Source: Cognatiluteimonas lumbrici (GTDB taxonomy: Bacteria; Pseudomonadota; Gammaproteobacteria; Xanthomonadales; Xanthomonadaceae). From it: 64,000 bases of DNA. Under the pieces are notes generated by a model, which was not told the origin of the DNA, made no database searches, and worked only from the letters and a program-made list of their open reading frames with translations. Position 1 is the first letter of the stretch. Each line of letters opens with the position of its first letter. A program made the translations under genes and the position numbers. The stretch covers positions 478,906-542,905 of the forward strand of contig NZ_ML636798.1 in assembly GCF_006476065.1 (NCBI RefSeq), given 5' to 3'. Positions 28,595 through 37,036 of the stretch are shown here, one piece after another.

Positions 28595-29839
28595 TCAGCC
28601 CGGCCGGCCGTCGGCGCGCGGCGACAGGTAGATGCCCAGCGAGCGCAGCACCCATGGCACGAACGCGAGCACCCAGCCGATCGCGGCCGCGGCCTGCCAC
28701 GCCATCTGGTCCGGAACCAGTTCCGCCACCACCCGCGTCACGGTCACCAGCTGGATGATCACGAACGCGAACACGGCCACGCCGCCGAACACCAGCGGGC
28801 GCCCGGAATGTCCCTGGGTGACGCGCGTGACCATGGCCACCAGCAGGCTGCCGAAGAAGCCGATGAACATCGCGTGCGCCGGCGCGCGGCCCAGCAGGTA
28901 GCCCTCGCCGGCGAGATAGAGCAGGCTCTGCATGATGTACAGCAGCAGTGCGACCGGCAGCCAGGCGTAGCCCCAGAACAGCACCCGCGCCAGCAGCGGC
29001 CCGCCACCCCGCGGCCAGTTGCGGAACAGCCAGGTGCCCGACAGGCCGAGCAGCAGGACGTCCGGCAGCCACAGCCACGCGTAGGCATGGACCAGCTCGA
29101 GCGCCAGGTGGGCCAGCGCCAGCGGCCAGAACGCGGCCAGCACCCACATCGCGCGCCATGGACGGTATCCGGGCACGACGTTCCCCGCGAAGAACGGGAA
29201 CATCCTGTGCGCGACGGTGAAGTACACCGGCAACAGCAGGCCGAAGCTGCCGATCTTGATCGCCGCGAACGCGAGCCGCGCATCGGCAAGGTGCAGGTAC
29301 GCCGCGTAGGCGAGGAAACCCGCGAAGCCGAACAGCATCGCGGCACCGCACGACAGCGCATGCCAGGTGCGGGCCTGGTCGTGCCACAGCCAGCGCAGCA
29401 GGTAGAACAGGCCGGTGGCCCAGCCGGCGATGGTCAGCAGCGCGCCCAGGTGGAGCAGGTGCGGCGGGCCGAGCACCCCCGCGAGCGTAAGCAGCTGCCC
29501 GCCGAACAGGCCGACGCCGACCGGGACGTAGTGCCAGCGCGTCAACTCCCGTTGCCCCATCCAGCGCGGGAACACCGTCAGCAGGAACCCGAACATGAAG
29601 GGCGCCAGCACCTGGTACTGCATCACGATGGCGTGCAGCCAGCCCGCGTAGACGGCAGGCTGCCGGAGCCCGGGCAACTGCCAGCGCACGTCCACCAGCC
29701 ACACCGCCCACCACAGCATCGCCAGCAGCACGTTGGCCGCGCCGATCGCGAACATCAGCCGGTGCGGCGCGTCGGCCAGCAGCCGCGGCGACAGGCCCTT
29801 GCCTGCCGCCACACCGCCGGTGCCCCCCTGCATGTTCAT
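28595..29839 (-). CDS. nnrS: NnrS family haem-copper membrane protein
   Basis: This 414-residue polytopic protein has about twelve hydrophobic helices and conserved histidines (WLHAIVMQYQVLAPFMFGFL, VAHRMFPFF, RVTQGHSGRPL). NnrS proteins protect cells from nitric-oxide stress and co-occur with nitrite and NO reductases. The ATG at 29839 overlaps the norB stop by 4 nt (ATGA), so expression should follow norB. The frame continues upstream only as read-through of norB sequence. Confidence 0.9.
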   Translation of the reverse strand: MNMQGGTGGVAAGKGLSPRLLADAPHRLMFAIGAANVLLAMLWWAVWLVDVRWQLPGLRQPAVYAGWLHAIVMQYQVLAPFMFGFLLTVFPRWMGQRELTRWHYVPVGVGLFGGQLLTLAGVLGPPHLLHLGALLTIAGWATGLFYLLRWLWHDQARTWHALSCGAAMLFGFAGFLAYAAYLHLADARLAFAAIKIGSFGLLLPVYFTVAHRMFPFFAGNVVPGYRPWRAMWVLAAFWPLALAHLALELVHAYAWLWLPDVLLLGLSGTWLFRNWPRGGGPLLARVLFWGYAWLPVALLLYIMQSLLYLAGEGYLLGRAPAHAMFIGFFGSLLVAMVTRVTQGHSGRPLVFGGVAVFAFVIIQLVTVTRVVAELVPDQMAWQAAAAIGWVLAFVPWVLRSLGIYLSPRADGRPG

Positions 29840-32175
29840 TCGTCCGCGGCGCCTTCCGCGCCGACCACGGCTTCCCGGGCCGGCGCGATCCACAGCCGCA
29901 GCACGAACCAGGCCAGCGCGATCGCGCCGATGCTGAAGACGGTGTCGCCGGGCACCCGCATCCATACCAGCAGGTCGACGATCGGCTTCTGCATGAACTC
30001 GGCCGAGCGCGCGTACCAGTAGCCGTGCTCGATCGCCGCCAGCAGCTGCATCGTGCCCAGCGGCAGCAGGGTCAGCACCGCCATCAGCGCCAGGCCCAGG
30101 TTGAGCGCCCAGAACGAGAGCTTGAGCGCGCCCGTGTTCCAGCGCATCTGCCCGCGCAGGCCGCGCATGCAGAACAGCACCAGCGCGATCCCGAGCATCC
30201 CGTACACGCCGAACAGCGCGGTATGCCCGTGCAGCGGAGTGAGGTTGAGCCCCTGCATGAAGTACAGCGAAAGCGGCGGGTTGATCAGGAAGCCGAACAG
30301 CCCCGCGCCGACGATGTTCCAGAACGACACCGCGATGAAGAACAGGATCGGCCACTTGTAGCGGACCATCCACGGCGTGGCCTGTCCAAGCTTCCAGGTG
30401 TGGTAGGCCTCGAAGCCGATGTAGGCCAGCGGCACCACCTCGAGCGCGCTGAAGCTGGCGCCGATCGCGACCACCGCGGTCGGGGTGCCGACGAAGTACA
30501 GGTGGTGCAGCGTCCCGAGCACGCCGCCGGCCATGAACACGATGGTCGCGAACAGCACCGCCACCGACGCGGTCGAGGTCCGGATCAGCCCCAGGCGGGT
30601 GAAGATCAGCGCCATCACCGCGGTCGCGAAGACCTCGAAGAAACCCTCGACCCACAGGTGCACCAGCCACCAGCGCCAGTACTCGACCTCCGAGATGTGG
30701 GTGTCGTGCCCCCACATCAGCGCCGAGCCGAAGAACAGGCCGATGCAGACGGTGGACAGGAACAGCAGGCCGACGATGGAGCGGGTGCCGGAGCGGGGGC
30801 CGCGCAGGATCGGCCACAACGCGCGGCCGACCAGCACCAGCCACAGCAGCAGCCCGACGAACAGGAACACCTGCCAGAAGCGGCCCATGTCGGCGTACTC
30901 CCAGCCCTGGTGGCCGAACCAGAAATTGGCCGCGTCGATGCCGATGCCCTTGTCCTGCATCACCGCCAGCCACTGGCCGGCGAACGAGCCGACCACGATC
31001 AGCAGCAGGCAGGCGAACAGGACGTTGACGCCGAGCCGCTGGAACCTGGGCTCATGCCCGGACAGCGCCGGCCCGATGTACAGGCCGGTGGCGAGCCAGG
31101 CCACCGCGATCCACAGCACCGCGAGCTGGGTGTGCCAGGTGCGGGTGATGGAGTAGGGCAGGATCTCGGCCAGGGCGAAGCCGTAGGCCTGCTGGCCCTC
31201 GACCTGGTAGTGCGCGGTGATCGCGCCCAGCAGGATCTGCGCCAGGAACAGCGCCAGCACCACCCAGAAGTACTTGGCGGTGGCGCGCATGGACGGAGTG
31301 ATGCGCAGCGCCGCGAACGGATCGGTCGCGGGCACCAGGTGCGGTTCCTCCTCGCCGCGGCCGTGGCTCCAGGCGTGGTGCCAGCCGAGCAGGGCGATGC
31401 CGGCGATCAGGAACAGCACCGAGAAAGCCGACCACACCCACAGCGAGGGCGGCGGGGTATTGCCGATGAGCGGCTCGCTGGGCCAGTTGTTGGTGTAGGT
31501 GACCCGCTGCTCGGTGATCCCCGGCCCGGTCGGCGCCAGCGTCTCGCCGATCTTGCCGGGACGTTCGGTGCCCGCCGCCCAAGCGGTCCACCAGAAGAAC
31601 GCGGACAGGGCACGCCGGTGTGCCGCGTCCGGCACCGTGTCGTTCTTCATGGCGTAGGCTTCGCGCAGCGCCGCGGTCGTCGGATCGTTGCCGAACAGGC
31701 TCTCGTAGTGCGCTGCCACGTTCGAGATCGCGGCCACGCGGTCGCGGTGCAGGGTGATGGTGCCGGTCGCCGGGTCGTAGGTGTTGCGGCGCATCAGCGC
31801 CTGCAGCCGGCCGCGCAGCGCCGCCTGCTCTTCTGCCGGCAGGTCGGCGTAGGTCGCCATCCCGCCGTCCGCGCGCGCCCACAGGTCGAGCAGGTTTACC
31901 GCCTCGCGGTGCAGCCAGTCGGCGCTCCAGTCCGGAGCGACGTAGGCGCCGTGGCCCCAGATCGATCCGAGCTGCATGCCGCCCATGGACTGCCAGACGC
32001 GGCGGCCGGTGAGGATGTCCTGCTTCGTGAACACCACGGTGCCGTCGTCGGCCACCACCTGTTCGGGGACCGGCGGTGCCTCGCGGAAGATCTCGGAGCC
32101 TGCCCAGAGCAGGACGCCGAAGGAAATGGCGAGCAACGCGCCGAGTGCGATCCAGAGCTTGCGGGTGTTGTCCAT
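29836..32175 (-). CDS. norB: Quinol-dependent nitric oxide reductase (qNor)
   Basis: This 779-residue single-subunit enzyme reduces 2 NO to N2O with quinol electrons. An N-terminal extension (residues about 1-230) replaces the NorC cytochrome domain but lacks a haem c CXXCH motif, as expected for qNor. After it come the 12-helix haem-copper oxidase-like core with GSALMWGHDTHISEVEYWRWWLVHLWVEG (haem/FeB ligand region), GTLHHLYFVGTP, and LHGHTALFGVYGMLG. The ATG at 32175 lies 51 nt from an FNR-type box. It heads the run norB-nnrS-sirB2 and forms a complete NO-detoxifying partner to NirK. Confidence 0.95.
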   Translation of the reverse strand: MDNTRKLWIALGALLAISFGVLLWAGSEIFREAPPVPEQVVADDGTVVFTKQDILTGRRVWQSMGGMQLGSIWGHGAYVAPDWSADWLHREAVNLLDLWARADGGMATYADLPAEEQAALRGRLQALMRRNTYDPATGTITLHRDRVAAISNVAAHYESLFGNDPTTAALREAYAMKNDTVPDAAHRRALSAFFWWTAWAAGTERPGKIGETLAPTGPGITEQRVTYTNNWPSEPLIGNTPPPSLWVWSAFSVLFLIAGIALLGWHHAWSHGRGEEEPHLVPATDPFAALRITPSMRATAKYFWVVLALFLAQILLGAITAHYQVEGQQAYGFALAEILPYSITRTWHTQLAVLWIAVAWLATGLYIGPALSGHEPRFQRLGVNVLFACLLLIVVGSFAGQWLAVMQDKGIGIDAANFWFGHQGWEYADMGRFWQVFLFVGLLLWLVLVGRALWPILRGPRSGTRSIVGLLFLSTVCIGLFFGSALMWGHDTHISEVEYWRWWLVHLWVEGFFEVFATAVMALIFTRLGLIRTSTASVAVLFATIVFMAGGVLGTLHHLYFVGTPTAVVAIGASFSALEVVPLAYIGFEAYHTWKLGQATPWMVRYKWPILFFIAVSFWNIVGAGLFGFLINPPLSLYFMQGLNLTPLHGHTALFGVYGMLGIALVLFCMRGLRGQMRWNTGALKLSFWALNLGLALMAVLTLLPLGTMQLLAAIEHGYWYARSAEFMQKPIVDLLVWMRVPGDTVFSIGAIALAWFVLRLWIAPAREAVVGAEGAADE

Positions 32176-32226
32176 CTGGCCTCCTGCAGGTTGGCGGCAT
32201 GGTGGCGACCACGCTGGCCGCGCTCC

Positions 32227-32240
32227 ATGACCCAGGTCAA
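32227..32240 (-). promoter_or_regulatory. FNR/Anr/Dnr-type box upstream of norB
   Basis: Read toward norB the site is TTGACCTGGGTCAT, matching TTGAC-N4-GTCAA except for the last base pair. It is centred about 58 nt from the norB start, within the 72-nt spacer after the anr stop, so a class II activation geometry with a short leader is possible. Confidence 0.7.
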
Positions 32241-32247
32241 GCGGGGG

Positions 32248-33000
32248 TCAGGACTGGAGGATGCCGCCGGCCATGTTCTCGAGGCGTGGACGATCGGCGA
32301 GTTCGATCTCGCGCCGGTCCACGCGCACGACGCCCTCGTCCTGGAAGCGCTTGAGCACGCGGCTCACCGTTTCCGGCGCAAGCCGCAGGTAGTTGGCGAT
32401 GTCGGTGCGCGCCATGGTCAGCTGGAAGCGGTCCGGCGAGAAGCCGCGCGCGGCCAGCCGCCGCGACAGCCCGACCAGGAACGCGGCCATGCGCTCGTCC
32501 GCGGTCCAGTCGCCGGCCAGCAGCGAGGCGGTGCCGATGTCGCGGCTGAGCAGCCGGAACAGGGTCTGCTGCAGCCCGGGCAGGCGGGTGGCCAGCACCG
32601 AGATCTGCGGGAACGAGAAGCGGCACAGGGTGACCGTGTCGAGCGCGACCGCATTGCACGGGTACCTGTCGCCGGCGATCGCGTTGAGCCCGATCACCTC
32701 GCCCGGCAGGTGGAAGCCGAGCACGTGCTCGCGGCCGTCACGGTCGATGCTGTAGGTCTTGACCGTACCGGCGCGCACCGCCGCGATCGCCTCGAACGGG
32801 TCGCCCTCGCGGAACACGTGCTCGCCGGCGTGGAACGGACCGATGTGCTCGACCAGCATGTGCAGGTCCTTCAGCGACGCCTTGTCCAGGCCCTGTGACA
32901 GGCAGGCGTGCGAGAACGCGCAGGTGGAGCAGAAGGTGAATTCGTCGCCGTCGTCGGCGACGATGCTGCGGTCGACGCGGGGAAAGGTGGTGCCGGTCAC
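32248..33000 (-). CDS. anr: Anr/FNR-type oxygen-sensing transcription regulator
   Basis: This 250-residue CRP/FNR-family protein has the [4Fe-4S] cysteines: Cys24, Cys27 and Cys33 in FCSTCAFSHAC (CX2CX5C, the FNR spacing) and Cys126 (or Cys115) as the fourth. A cyclic-nucleotide-like beta roll follows. The helix-turn-helix ARTDIANYLRLAPETVSRVL carries the ETVSR recognition pattern that reads TTGAT/TTGAC half-sites. The start is taken as the GTG at 33000; a longer frame reaches into hemN but is unlikely. Boxes upstream of nirK, norB and hemN in this window are its probable targets. A NO-sensing Dnr role is less likely because the cysteines are kept. Confidence 0.92.
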   Translation of the reverse strand: MTGTTFPRVDRSIVADDGDEFTFCSTCAFSHACLSQGLDKASLKDLHMLVEHIGPFHAGEHVFREGDPFEAIAAVRAGTVKTYSIDRDGREHVLGFHLPGEVIGLNAIAGDRYPCNAVALDTVTLCRFSFPQISVLATRLPGLQQTLFRLLSRDIGTASLLAGDWTADERMAAFLVGLSRRLAARGFSPDRFQLTMARTDIANYLRLAPETVSRVLKRFQDEGVVRVDRREIELADRPRLENMAGGILQS

Positions 33001-33031
33001 GTCGGGGCGTGCTCCATGGCCGGCGGGCAGG

Positions 33032-34444
33032 TCAGATGGCGCGCGAGAACCTGGGCGCGGCCCCTTCCGCCGGACGGCGCTTCGAGGGATCGTCGAGGTA
33101 ACGGTCGAAACACATCGCAATATTACGCAACAACAGGCGTCCCTGCGTAGTGGCGGCGATGCGTTCGGCCTCGACCCGCACCAGGCCGTCCTCGACCAGC
33201 GGGTGCAGCCGGTCCAGCGCGTCGGCGAAGTATTCGGCGAAGTCGATCCCGTGGCGCCGCTCGAGCGCGGCCACAGGGATCTCGCCCTGGCACATGAGCT
33301 GCTGGATCAGCTCGGCCCGTAGGACGTCGTCCTCGTCCAGCTGCATGCCGCGGAACACCGGCAGGCGGCCCTCGTCCAGGGCGATCTGCCAGGACGGCAG
33401 GTCGCGCGGGTTCTGGCTGAAGCTGTCGCCGATGTGGCTGATGGCGCTGACCCCCAGGCCGACCAGGTCGCTGTCGGCGTGGGTGGTATAGCCCATGAAG
33501 TTGCGGTGCAGGGTGCCGCGCTGCTGCGCCTGCGCCAGGTCGTCGTCGGGCAGCGCGAAGTGGTCCATGCCGATGTAGGCGTAGCCGGCCGCGGTCAGCT
33601 TCTCGATCGCCAGCTGCAGCAGCGACAGCTTGGTGGCCGGGTCCGGCAGGTCCTCCGCATTGATCTGCTTCTGCGCCTTGAACAGCTCCGGCAGGTGCGC
33701 GTAGCTGTAGACCGCCAGCCGGTCCGGGCGCATTTCGAGCACCGTGTCGAGCGTGCGCGCGAAGCCGCCGGGCGACTGTTTCGGCAGCCCGTAGATCAGG
33801 TCGACGTTGACCGAGCGGAACCCGCCCTCGCGGCAGGCGTCCACCACCGCGCGGGTCTCCTCGACCGACTGGATGCGGTTCACCGCCTGCTGCACGACCG
33901 GGTCGAAGTCCTGCACCCCGAAGCTGGCGCGGTTGAAGCCGATCTCGCCCAGCGCCAGCACGTCGCGCGCGTTGGTGTAGCGCGGGTCGAGTTCGATGGA
34001 CAGGTCGCGATGGGGCGAGTCGGAGAAGCGGAAATGGCTGCGCAGGGTGTCCACGAGGTCGCCGAGCTGCGCCGGCGACAGGAAGTTGGGCGTGCCGCCG
34101 CCCAGGTGCAGCTGGATCACCTCGCGGTCGCGGTCGAACAGTTCCGCGGCCAGCGCGATCTCGCGGTACAGGCGCACCAGGTAGGTTTCGCCGCGGGCGA
34201 GGTCGCGGGTGATGATCCGGTTGCAGCCGCAGTAGAAGCACGGGCTCATGCAGAACGGCACGTGCACGTACAGCGACAGCCGGCGCGGGATCGGGTCGCC
34301 GTTGCTGGCGGCCGCGGCGGCGCGCAACTGGTCCTCGCCGAACGCCGTGCTGAATTGCGGCGCGGTCGGGTAGGAGGTGTAGCGCGGCCCGGGCCGGTCG
34401 TAACGGCGGAGCAGGGCAGCATCGAAGCGGGGATTGGCGTACAT
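33032..34444 (-). CDS. hemN: Oxygen-independent coproporphyrinogen III dehydrogenase
   Basis: This 470-residue radical-SAM enzyme makes protoporphyrinogen IX precursors without oxygen, supplying haem for the anaerobic respiratory enzymes. The cluster motif is Cys65-X3-Cys69-X2-Cys72 in FCMSPCFYCGC. GPRYTSYPTAPQF near the N-terminus and GGGTPNFLSP are family signatures. The ATG at 34444 matches the usual N-terminus. It lies 31 nt upstream of anr on the same strand. A palindromic FNR-type box sits only 36 nt ahead of the start. Confidence 0.96.
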   Translation of the reverse strand: MYANPRFDAALLRRYDRPGPRYTSYPTAPQFSTAFGEDQLRAAAAASNGDPIPRRLSLYVHVPFCMSPCFYCGCNRIITRDLARGETYLVRLYREIALAAELFDRDREVIQLHLGGGTPNFLSPAQLGDLVDTLRSHFRFSDSPHRDLSIELDPRYTNARDVLALGEIGFNRASFGVQDFDPVVQQAVNRIQSVEETRAVVDACREGGFRSVNVDLIYGLPKQSPGGFARTLDTVLEMRPDRLAVYSYAHLPELFKAQKQINAEDLPDPATKLSLLQLAIEKLTAAGYAYIGMDHFALPDDDLAQAQQRGTLHRNFMGYTTHADSDLVGLGVSAISHIGDSFSQNPRDLPSWQIALDEGRLPVFRGMQLDEDDVLRAELIQQLMCQGEIPVAALERRHGIDFAEYFADALDRLHPLVEDGLVRVEAERIAATTQGRLLLRNIAMCFDRYLDDPSKRRPAEGAAPRFSRAI

Positions 34445-34479
34445 GCGATGCAGGCTAGCGGCGGCGCGCGCCGCGGGCC

Positions 34480-34493
34480 TTGACCCTGGTCAA
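34480..34493 (-). promoter_or_regulatory. FNR/Anr/Dnr-type box upstream of hemN
   Basis: The site TTGACCCTGGTCAA has two perfect inverted half-sites, TTGAC and GTCAA, with a 4-nt spacer. Its centre is about 42 nt upstream of the hemN ATG. If the usual -41.5 geometry holds, the transcript would be almost leaderless. hemN is a known Anr/FNR target in Pseudomonas and other bacteria. Confidence 0.75.
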
Positions 34494-34531
34494 ACCGGGC
34501 GCGCGCCGCCCGCGCGGTTTGCCGGATTCGT

Positions 34532-35113
34532 TCACGCCGCGTCGGACAGCGGGCAGCCGAGCGAGGCCAGCGCCGAATCCAGCGATTGCTTGCGCTGCTC
34601 GGCGGACACGGCCAGGCCTTCGGCGCGCACGAACGCGATGTCGGTGATGCCCATGAAGCCGAACATGTAGCGCAGGTAGGGCTCCTGGAAGTCGGCGCCG
34701 CTGTGCTGGTGGAAGCCGCCGCGGCTGCTGGCGATCACCACCTGCTTGCCGCCGGCCAGGCCCTCGGCCATGCCCTGCTCGTTGTAGCGGAAGGTCTTGC
34801 CGGCGACCGCCAGGCGGTCGATCCAGGCCTTGAGCGTGGACGGGATGGCGAAGTTGTACATCGGCGCGCCGACCACGACGACGTCGGCGTCCAGGAACTC
34901 CTGCATCACCCCGTCGGCGGCGGCCGCCTCGGCCGGGTCGGCCTTGGCCAGGGAGCCGCCGCTCAGGTGCGGCAGCGGGCTGGCGGCGAGGTCGCGGTAG
35001 GTGACCCGCAGGCCCGGCTCGGCGGCCTTGCGGCTGGCCACGATGGCGGCGCTGAGGCGGCGGCTGGCGGAATCCTGGCCGAGGATGCTGGAGTCGACGT
35101 GGAGGAGGTTCAT
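34532..35113 (-). CDS. azoR: FMN-dependent NADH-azoreductase
   Basis: This 193-residue flavodoxin-like quinone/azo reductase has the NNLLHVDSSI-type opening (MNLLHVDSSILGQDSASRRL), the flavin loop VVVGAPMYNFAIPSTLKAWID, and SSRGGFHQHSGADFQEPYLR that packs on the isoalloxazine ring. It reduces quinones and azo bonds with two electrons and lowers quinone stress. It is divergent from a LysR-type regulator across a 129-nt spacer, the usual arrangement for local control. The ATG at 35113 is the only sensible start. Confidence 0.92.
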   Translation of the reverse strand: MNLLHVDSSILGQDSASRRLSAAIVASRKAAEPGLRVTYRDLAASPLPHLSGGSLAKADPAEAAAADGVMQEFLDADVVVVGAPMYNFAIPSTLKAWIDRLAVAGKTFRYNEQGMAEGLAGGKQVVIASSRGGFHQHSGADFQEPYLRYMFGFMGITDIAFVRAEGLAVSAEQRKQSLDSALASLGCPLSDAA

Positions 35114-35242
35114 GGCGTTCCCTTTGCGTGTTTTCGGAGCGGCGCCTGCCGCGAGGGACCCATGGTGGATCGTTGCCAGCGTGGAATTAAGCTGGTCTGA
35201 TATGACGGTACGTTCCCCGGATGGAACGGTCGGCCGTCGCCC

Positions 35243-36163
35243 ATGCACGATCTCAACGATCTCTACTACTTCGCCGTGGTGGTCGAGCACGGCGGCTTCG
35301 CGGCCGCCGAACGCGCGCTCGGGATTCCCAAGTCGCGCCTCAGCCGCCGCATCAGCCAGCTCGAGTCGGAACTCGGGGTGCGCCTGTTGCAGCGCTCGAC
35401 CCGGCGCTTCGCGGTGACCGACGTCGGCACCCACGTCTACCGCCACGCCCAGACGATGCTCGAGGAGGCACAGGCTGCGCGCGATGCCGTCGACCGGCTC
35501 AGCGCGACGCCGCGCGGCGTGGTCCGCGTGAGCGTGCCGGTCAGCCTGGCGCAGCAGGAGATCCCGGCGCTGCTGCCGGACTTCCTCGCGCTGTACCCGG
35601 AGGTGCGGCTGCAGTTCCACGTCAGCAACCGGCGCGTGGACCTGATCAACGAAGGCATCGACGTCGCGATCCGCGTGCGCACGCGCCTGGACGACGACGG
35701 CGAGCTGGTGCTGCGCACCTTCGGCCCGATCCAGAGCCTGCTGGTGGCGAGCCCGAAGTACCTCGACGGCATGGGCCGGCCGGCGAGCCCGGAGGAACTG
35801 GAGAACGAACACGTCACGCTGAGCCTGGGCGAGGACGAGACCAACCAGTCCTGGGAGCTGCACGGCCCGGCGGGGGAGGTCAGGCGGATCGCGTTGCGCC
35901 CGCGCGTGGCCGGTTCCGACTTCCCGCTGCTGCGCTCGCTGGCGACGCGCGGCATCGGCATCACGCTGATGCCGGAGACCATGTGCGCCGATGCCTTGCG
36001 CAAGCGCGAGCTGGAAGTCGTGCTGCCGGAGTGGCGCCTGCCGGAGGGCATCTGCCACGCGGTGTTCGCGTCGCGCCGCGGGCTGCTGCCGGCGGTGCGG
36101 GTGTTCATCGACTACCTCGCCGAACGCATGCCGCCGCTGCTGGGAGCCGGGCGCGTGCGCTAA
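35243..36163 (+). CDS. LysR-family transcriptional regulator
   Basis: This 306-residue protein has an N-terminal winged helix-turn-helix (residues about 1-60, DLYYFAVVVEHGGFAAAERALG then IPKSRLSRRISQLESELG) and a C-terminal periplasmic-binding-like effector domain. It resembles the subset of LysR proteins that control quinone/azoreductase or electrophile-stress genes, and it lies divergent to azoR, its likely target. The shared spacer holds AT-richer sequence (AATTAAGCTGGTCTGATATG), where a T-N11-A site may lie, but I cannot fix one. The ATG at 35243 is used. Confidence 0.9.
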   Translation: MHDLNDLYYFAVVVEHGGFAAAERALGIPKSRLSRRISQLESELGVRLLQRSTRRFAVTDVGTHVYRHAQTMLEEAQAARDAVDRLSATPRGVVRVSVPVSLAQQEIPALLPDFLALYPEVRLQFHVSNRRVDLINEGIDVAIRVRTRLDDDGELVLRTFGPIQSLLVASPKYLDGMGRPASPEELENEHVTLSLGEDETNQSWELHGPAGEVRRIALRPRVAGSDFPLLRSLATRGIGITLMPETMCADALRKRELEVVLPEWRLPEGICHAVFASRRGLLPAVRVFIDYLAERMPPLLGAGRVR

Positions 36164-36175
36164 GCTGCGCGCCAC

Positions 36176-36265
<90 letters not shown>

Positions 36266-36346
36266 TCCCCGCCGCGGTGAACGCGGGTCGCCGGCTTGTC
36301 GGCGCGGCCACGCCCGCCTAGTCTGGCCCTGTTCCAGGGAGGCCGG

Positions 36347-36997
36347 ATGGCGATTCGCGTCTACATCATCGACGACCACGCGCTGGTGCGGACCGGCATG
36401 CGCATGATCCTGTCCGCCGAGCCGGACATCGACGTCGTCGGCGAGGCCGACAGCGGCGAGGCGGCGCTACCGGAGGTGCGCAGGCTCAAGCCCGACGTGG
36501 TGCTGTGCGACCTGCACCTGCCGGGCGTCAGCGGCCTGGAGGTGACCGAGCGCATCGTGCGCGGCGACCACGGCACGCGCGTCGTCGTGGTCTCGGTGCT
36601 GGAGGACGGGCCGCTGCCGCGGCGCCTGATCGAGGCCGGCGCGTCCGGCTACGTCGGCAAGGGCGGCAACGCCTCGGAACTGCTGCGCGCGGTGCGCACC
36701 GTGGCCGCCGGCCGCCGCTTCCTGGCCAGCAGCGTGGCGCAGAAGCTGGCCCTGTACGGCATGGACGGACGGCAGTCGCCGTTCGAGGCGCTGTCGCCGC
36801 GCGAGATGGAGGTGGCGATGCTGTTGACCCAGGGCCTGCGACAGGAGGACATCGCACGGCGCCTCAGCCTCAGCGCCAAGACCGTCAACACGCACAAGTC
36901 GCGCCTGTTCGAGAAGCTCGGGATCAAGGACCCGATCGCGCTCGCGCGCCTGGCCAGCCAGTACGGGCTGGTGGATCCCGCCGACGTCGTGGCCTGA
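36347..36997 (+). CDS. LuxR/NarL-family response regulator, GacA/UvrY-like
   Basis: This 216-residue protein has an N-terminal receiver domain with phospho-acceptor Asp55 in VVLCDLHLPG, acidic pocket Asp9/Asp10 in YIIDDH, and Lys in YVGKGG. A C-terminal LuxR-type helix-turn-helix follows (LSPREMEVAMLLTQGL, then RRLSLSAKTVNTHKSRLFEKL). The layout and sequence resemble GacA/UvrY, which activate small RNAs of the Csr/Rsm system. The usual uvrC neighbour is absent and no histidine kinase is adjacent. The ATG at 36347 follows a strong GGGAGG site; the frame extends 17 codons upstream but is not supported. Confidence 0.88.
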   Translation: MAIRVYIIDDHALVRTGMRMILSAEPDIDVVGEADSGEAALPEVRRLKPDVVLCDLHLPGVSGLEVTERIVRGDHGTRVVVVSVLEDGPLPRRLIEAGASGYVGKGGNASELLRAVRTVAAGRRFLASSVAQKLALYGMDGRQSPFEALSPREMEVAMLLTQGLRQEDIARRLSLSAKTVNTHKSRLFEKLGIKDPIALARLASQYGLVDPADVVA

Positions 36998-37000
36998 CCG

Positions 37001-37029
37001 GCCTGCCGCCCCACGGGGAGGCGGCAGGC
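37001..37029. terminator. Terminator-like hairpin between the response regulator and rne
   Basis: A perfect 10-bp stem GCCTGCCGCC/GGCGGCAGGC with a 9-nt loop sits between two convergent genes, 3 nt after the response regulator stop and 7 nt from the rne stop. There is no T-run, so it may be Rho-assisted or a transcript stabiliser. Confidence 0.6.
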
Positions 37030-37036
37030 ACGCAAG

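Noticed and set aside
30025-32898. 957-codon plus-strand open frame antisense to norB and anr
   Set aside because: The composition is rich in Gln/Arg/His/Glu, typical of antisense to hydrophobic membrane genes, and no motif is present. norB and anr on the other strand are unambiguous.
34441-34500. Additional short gene between hemN and azoR
   Set aside because: The 87-nt gap contains only the FNR-type box and GC-rich sequence, with no plausible start and ribosome site.
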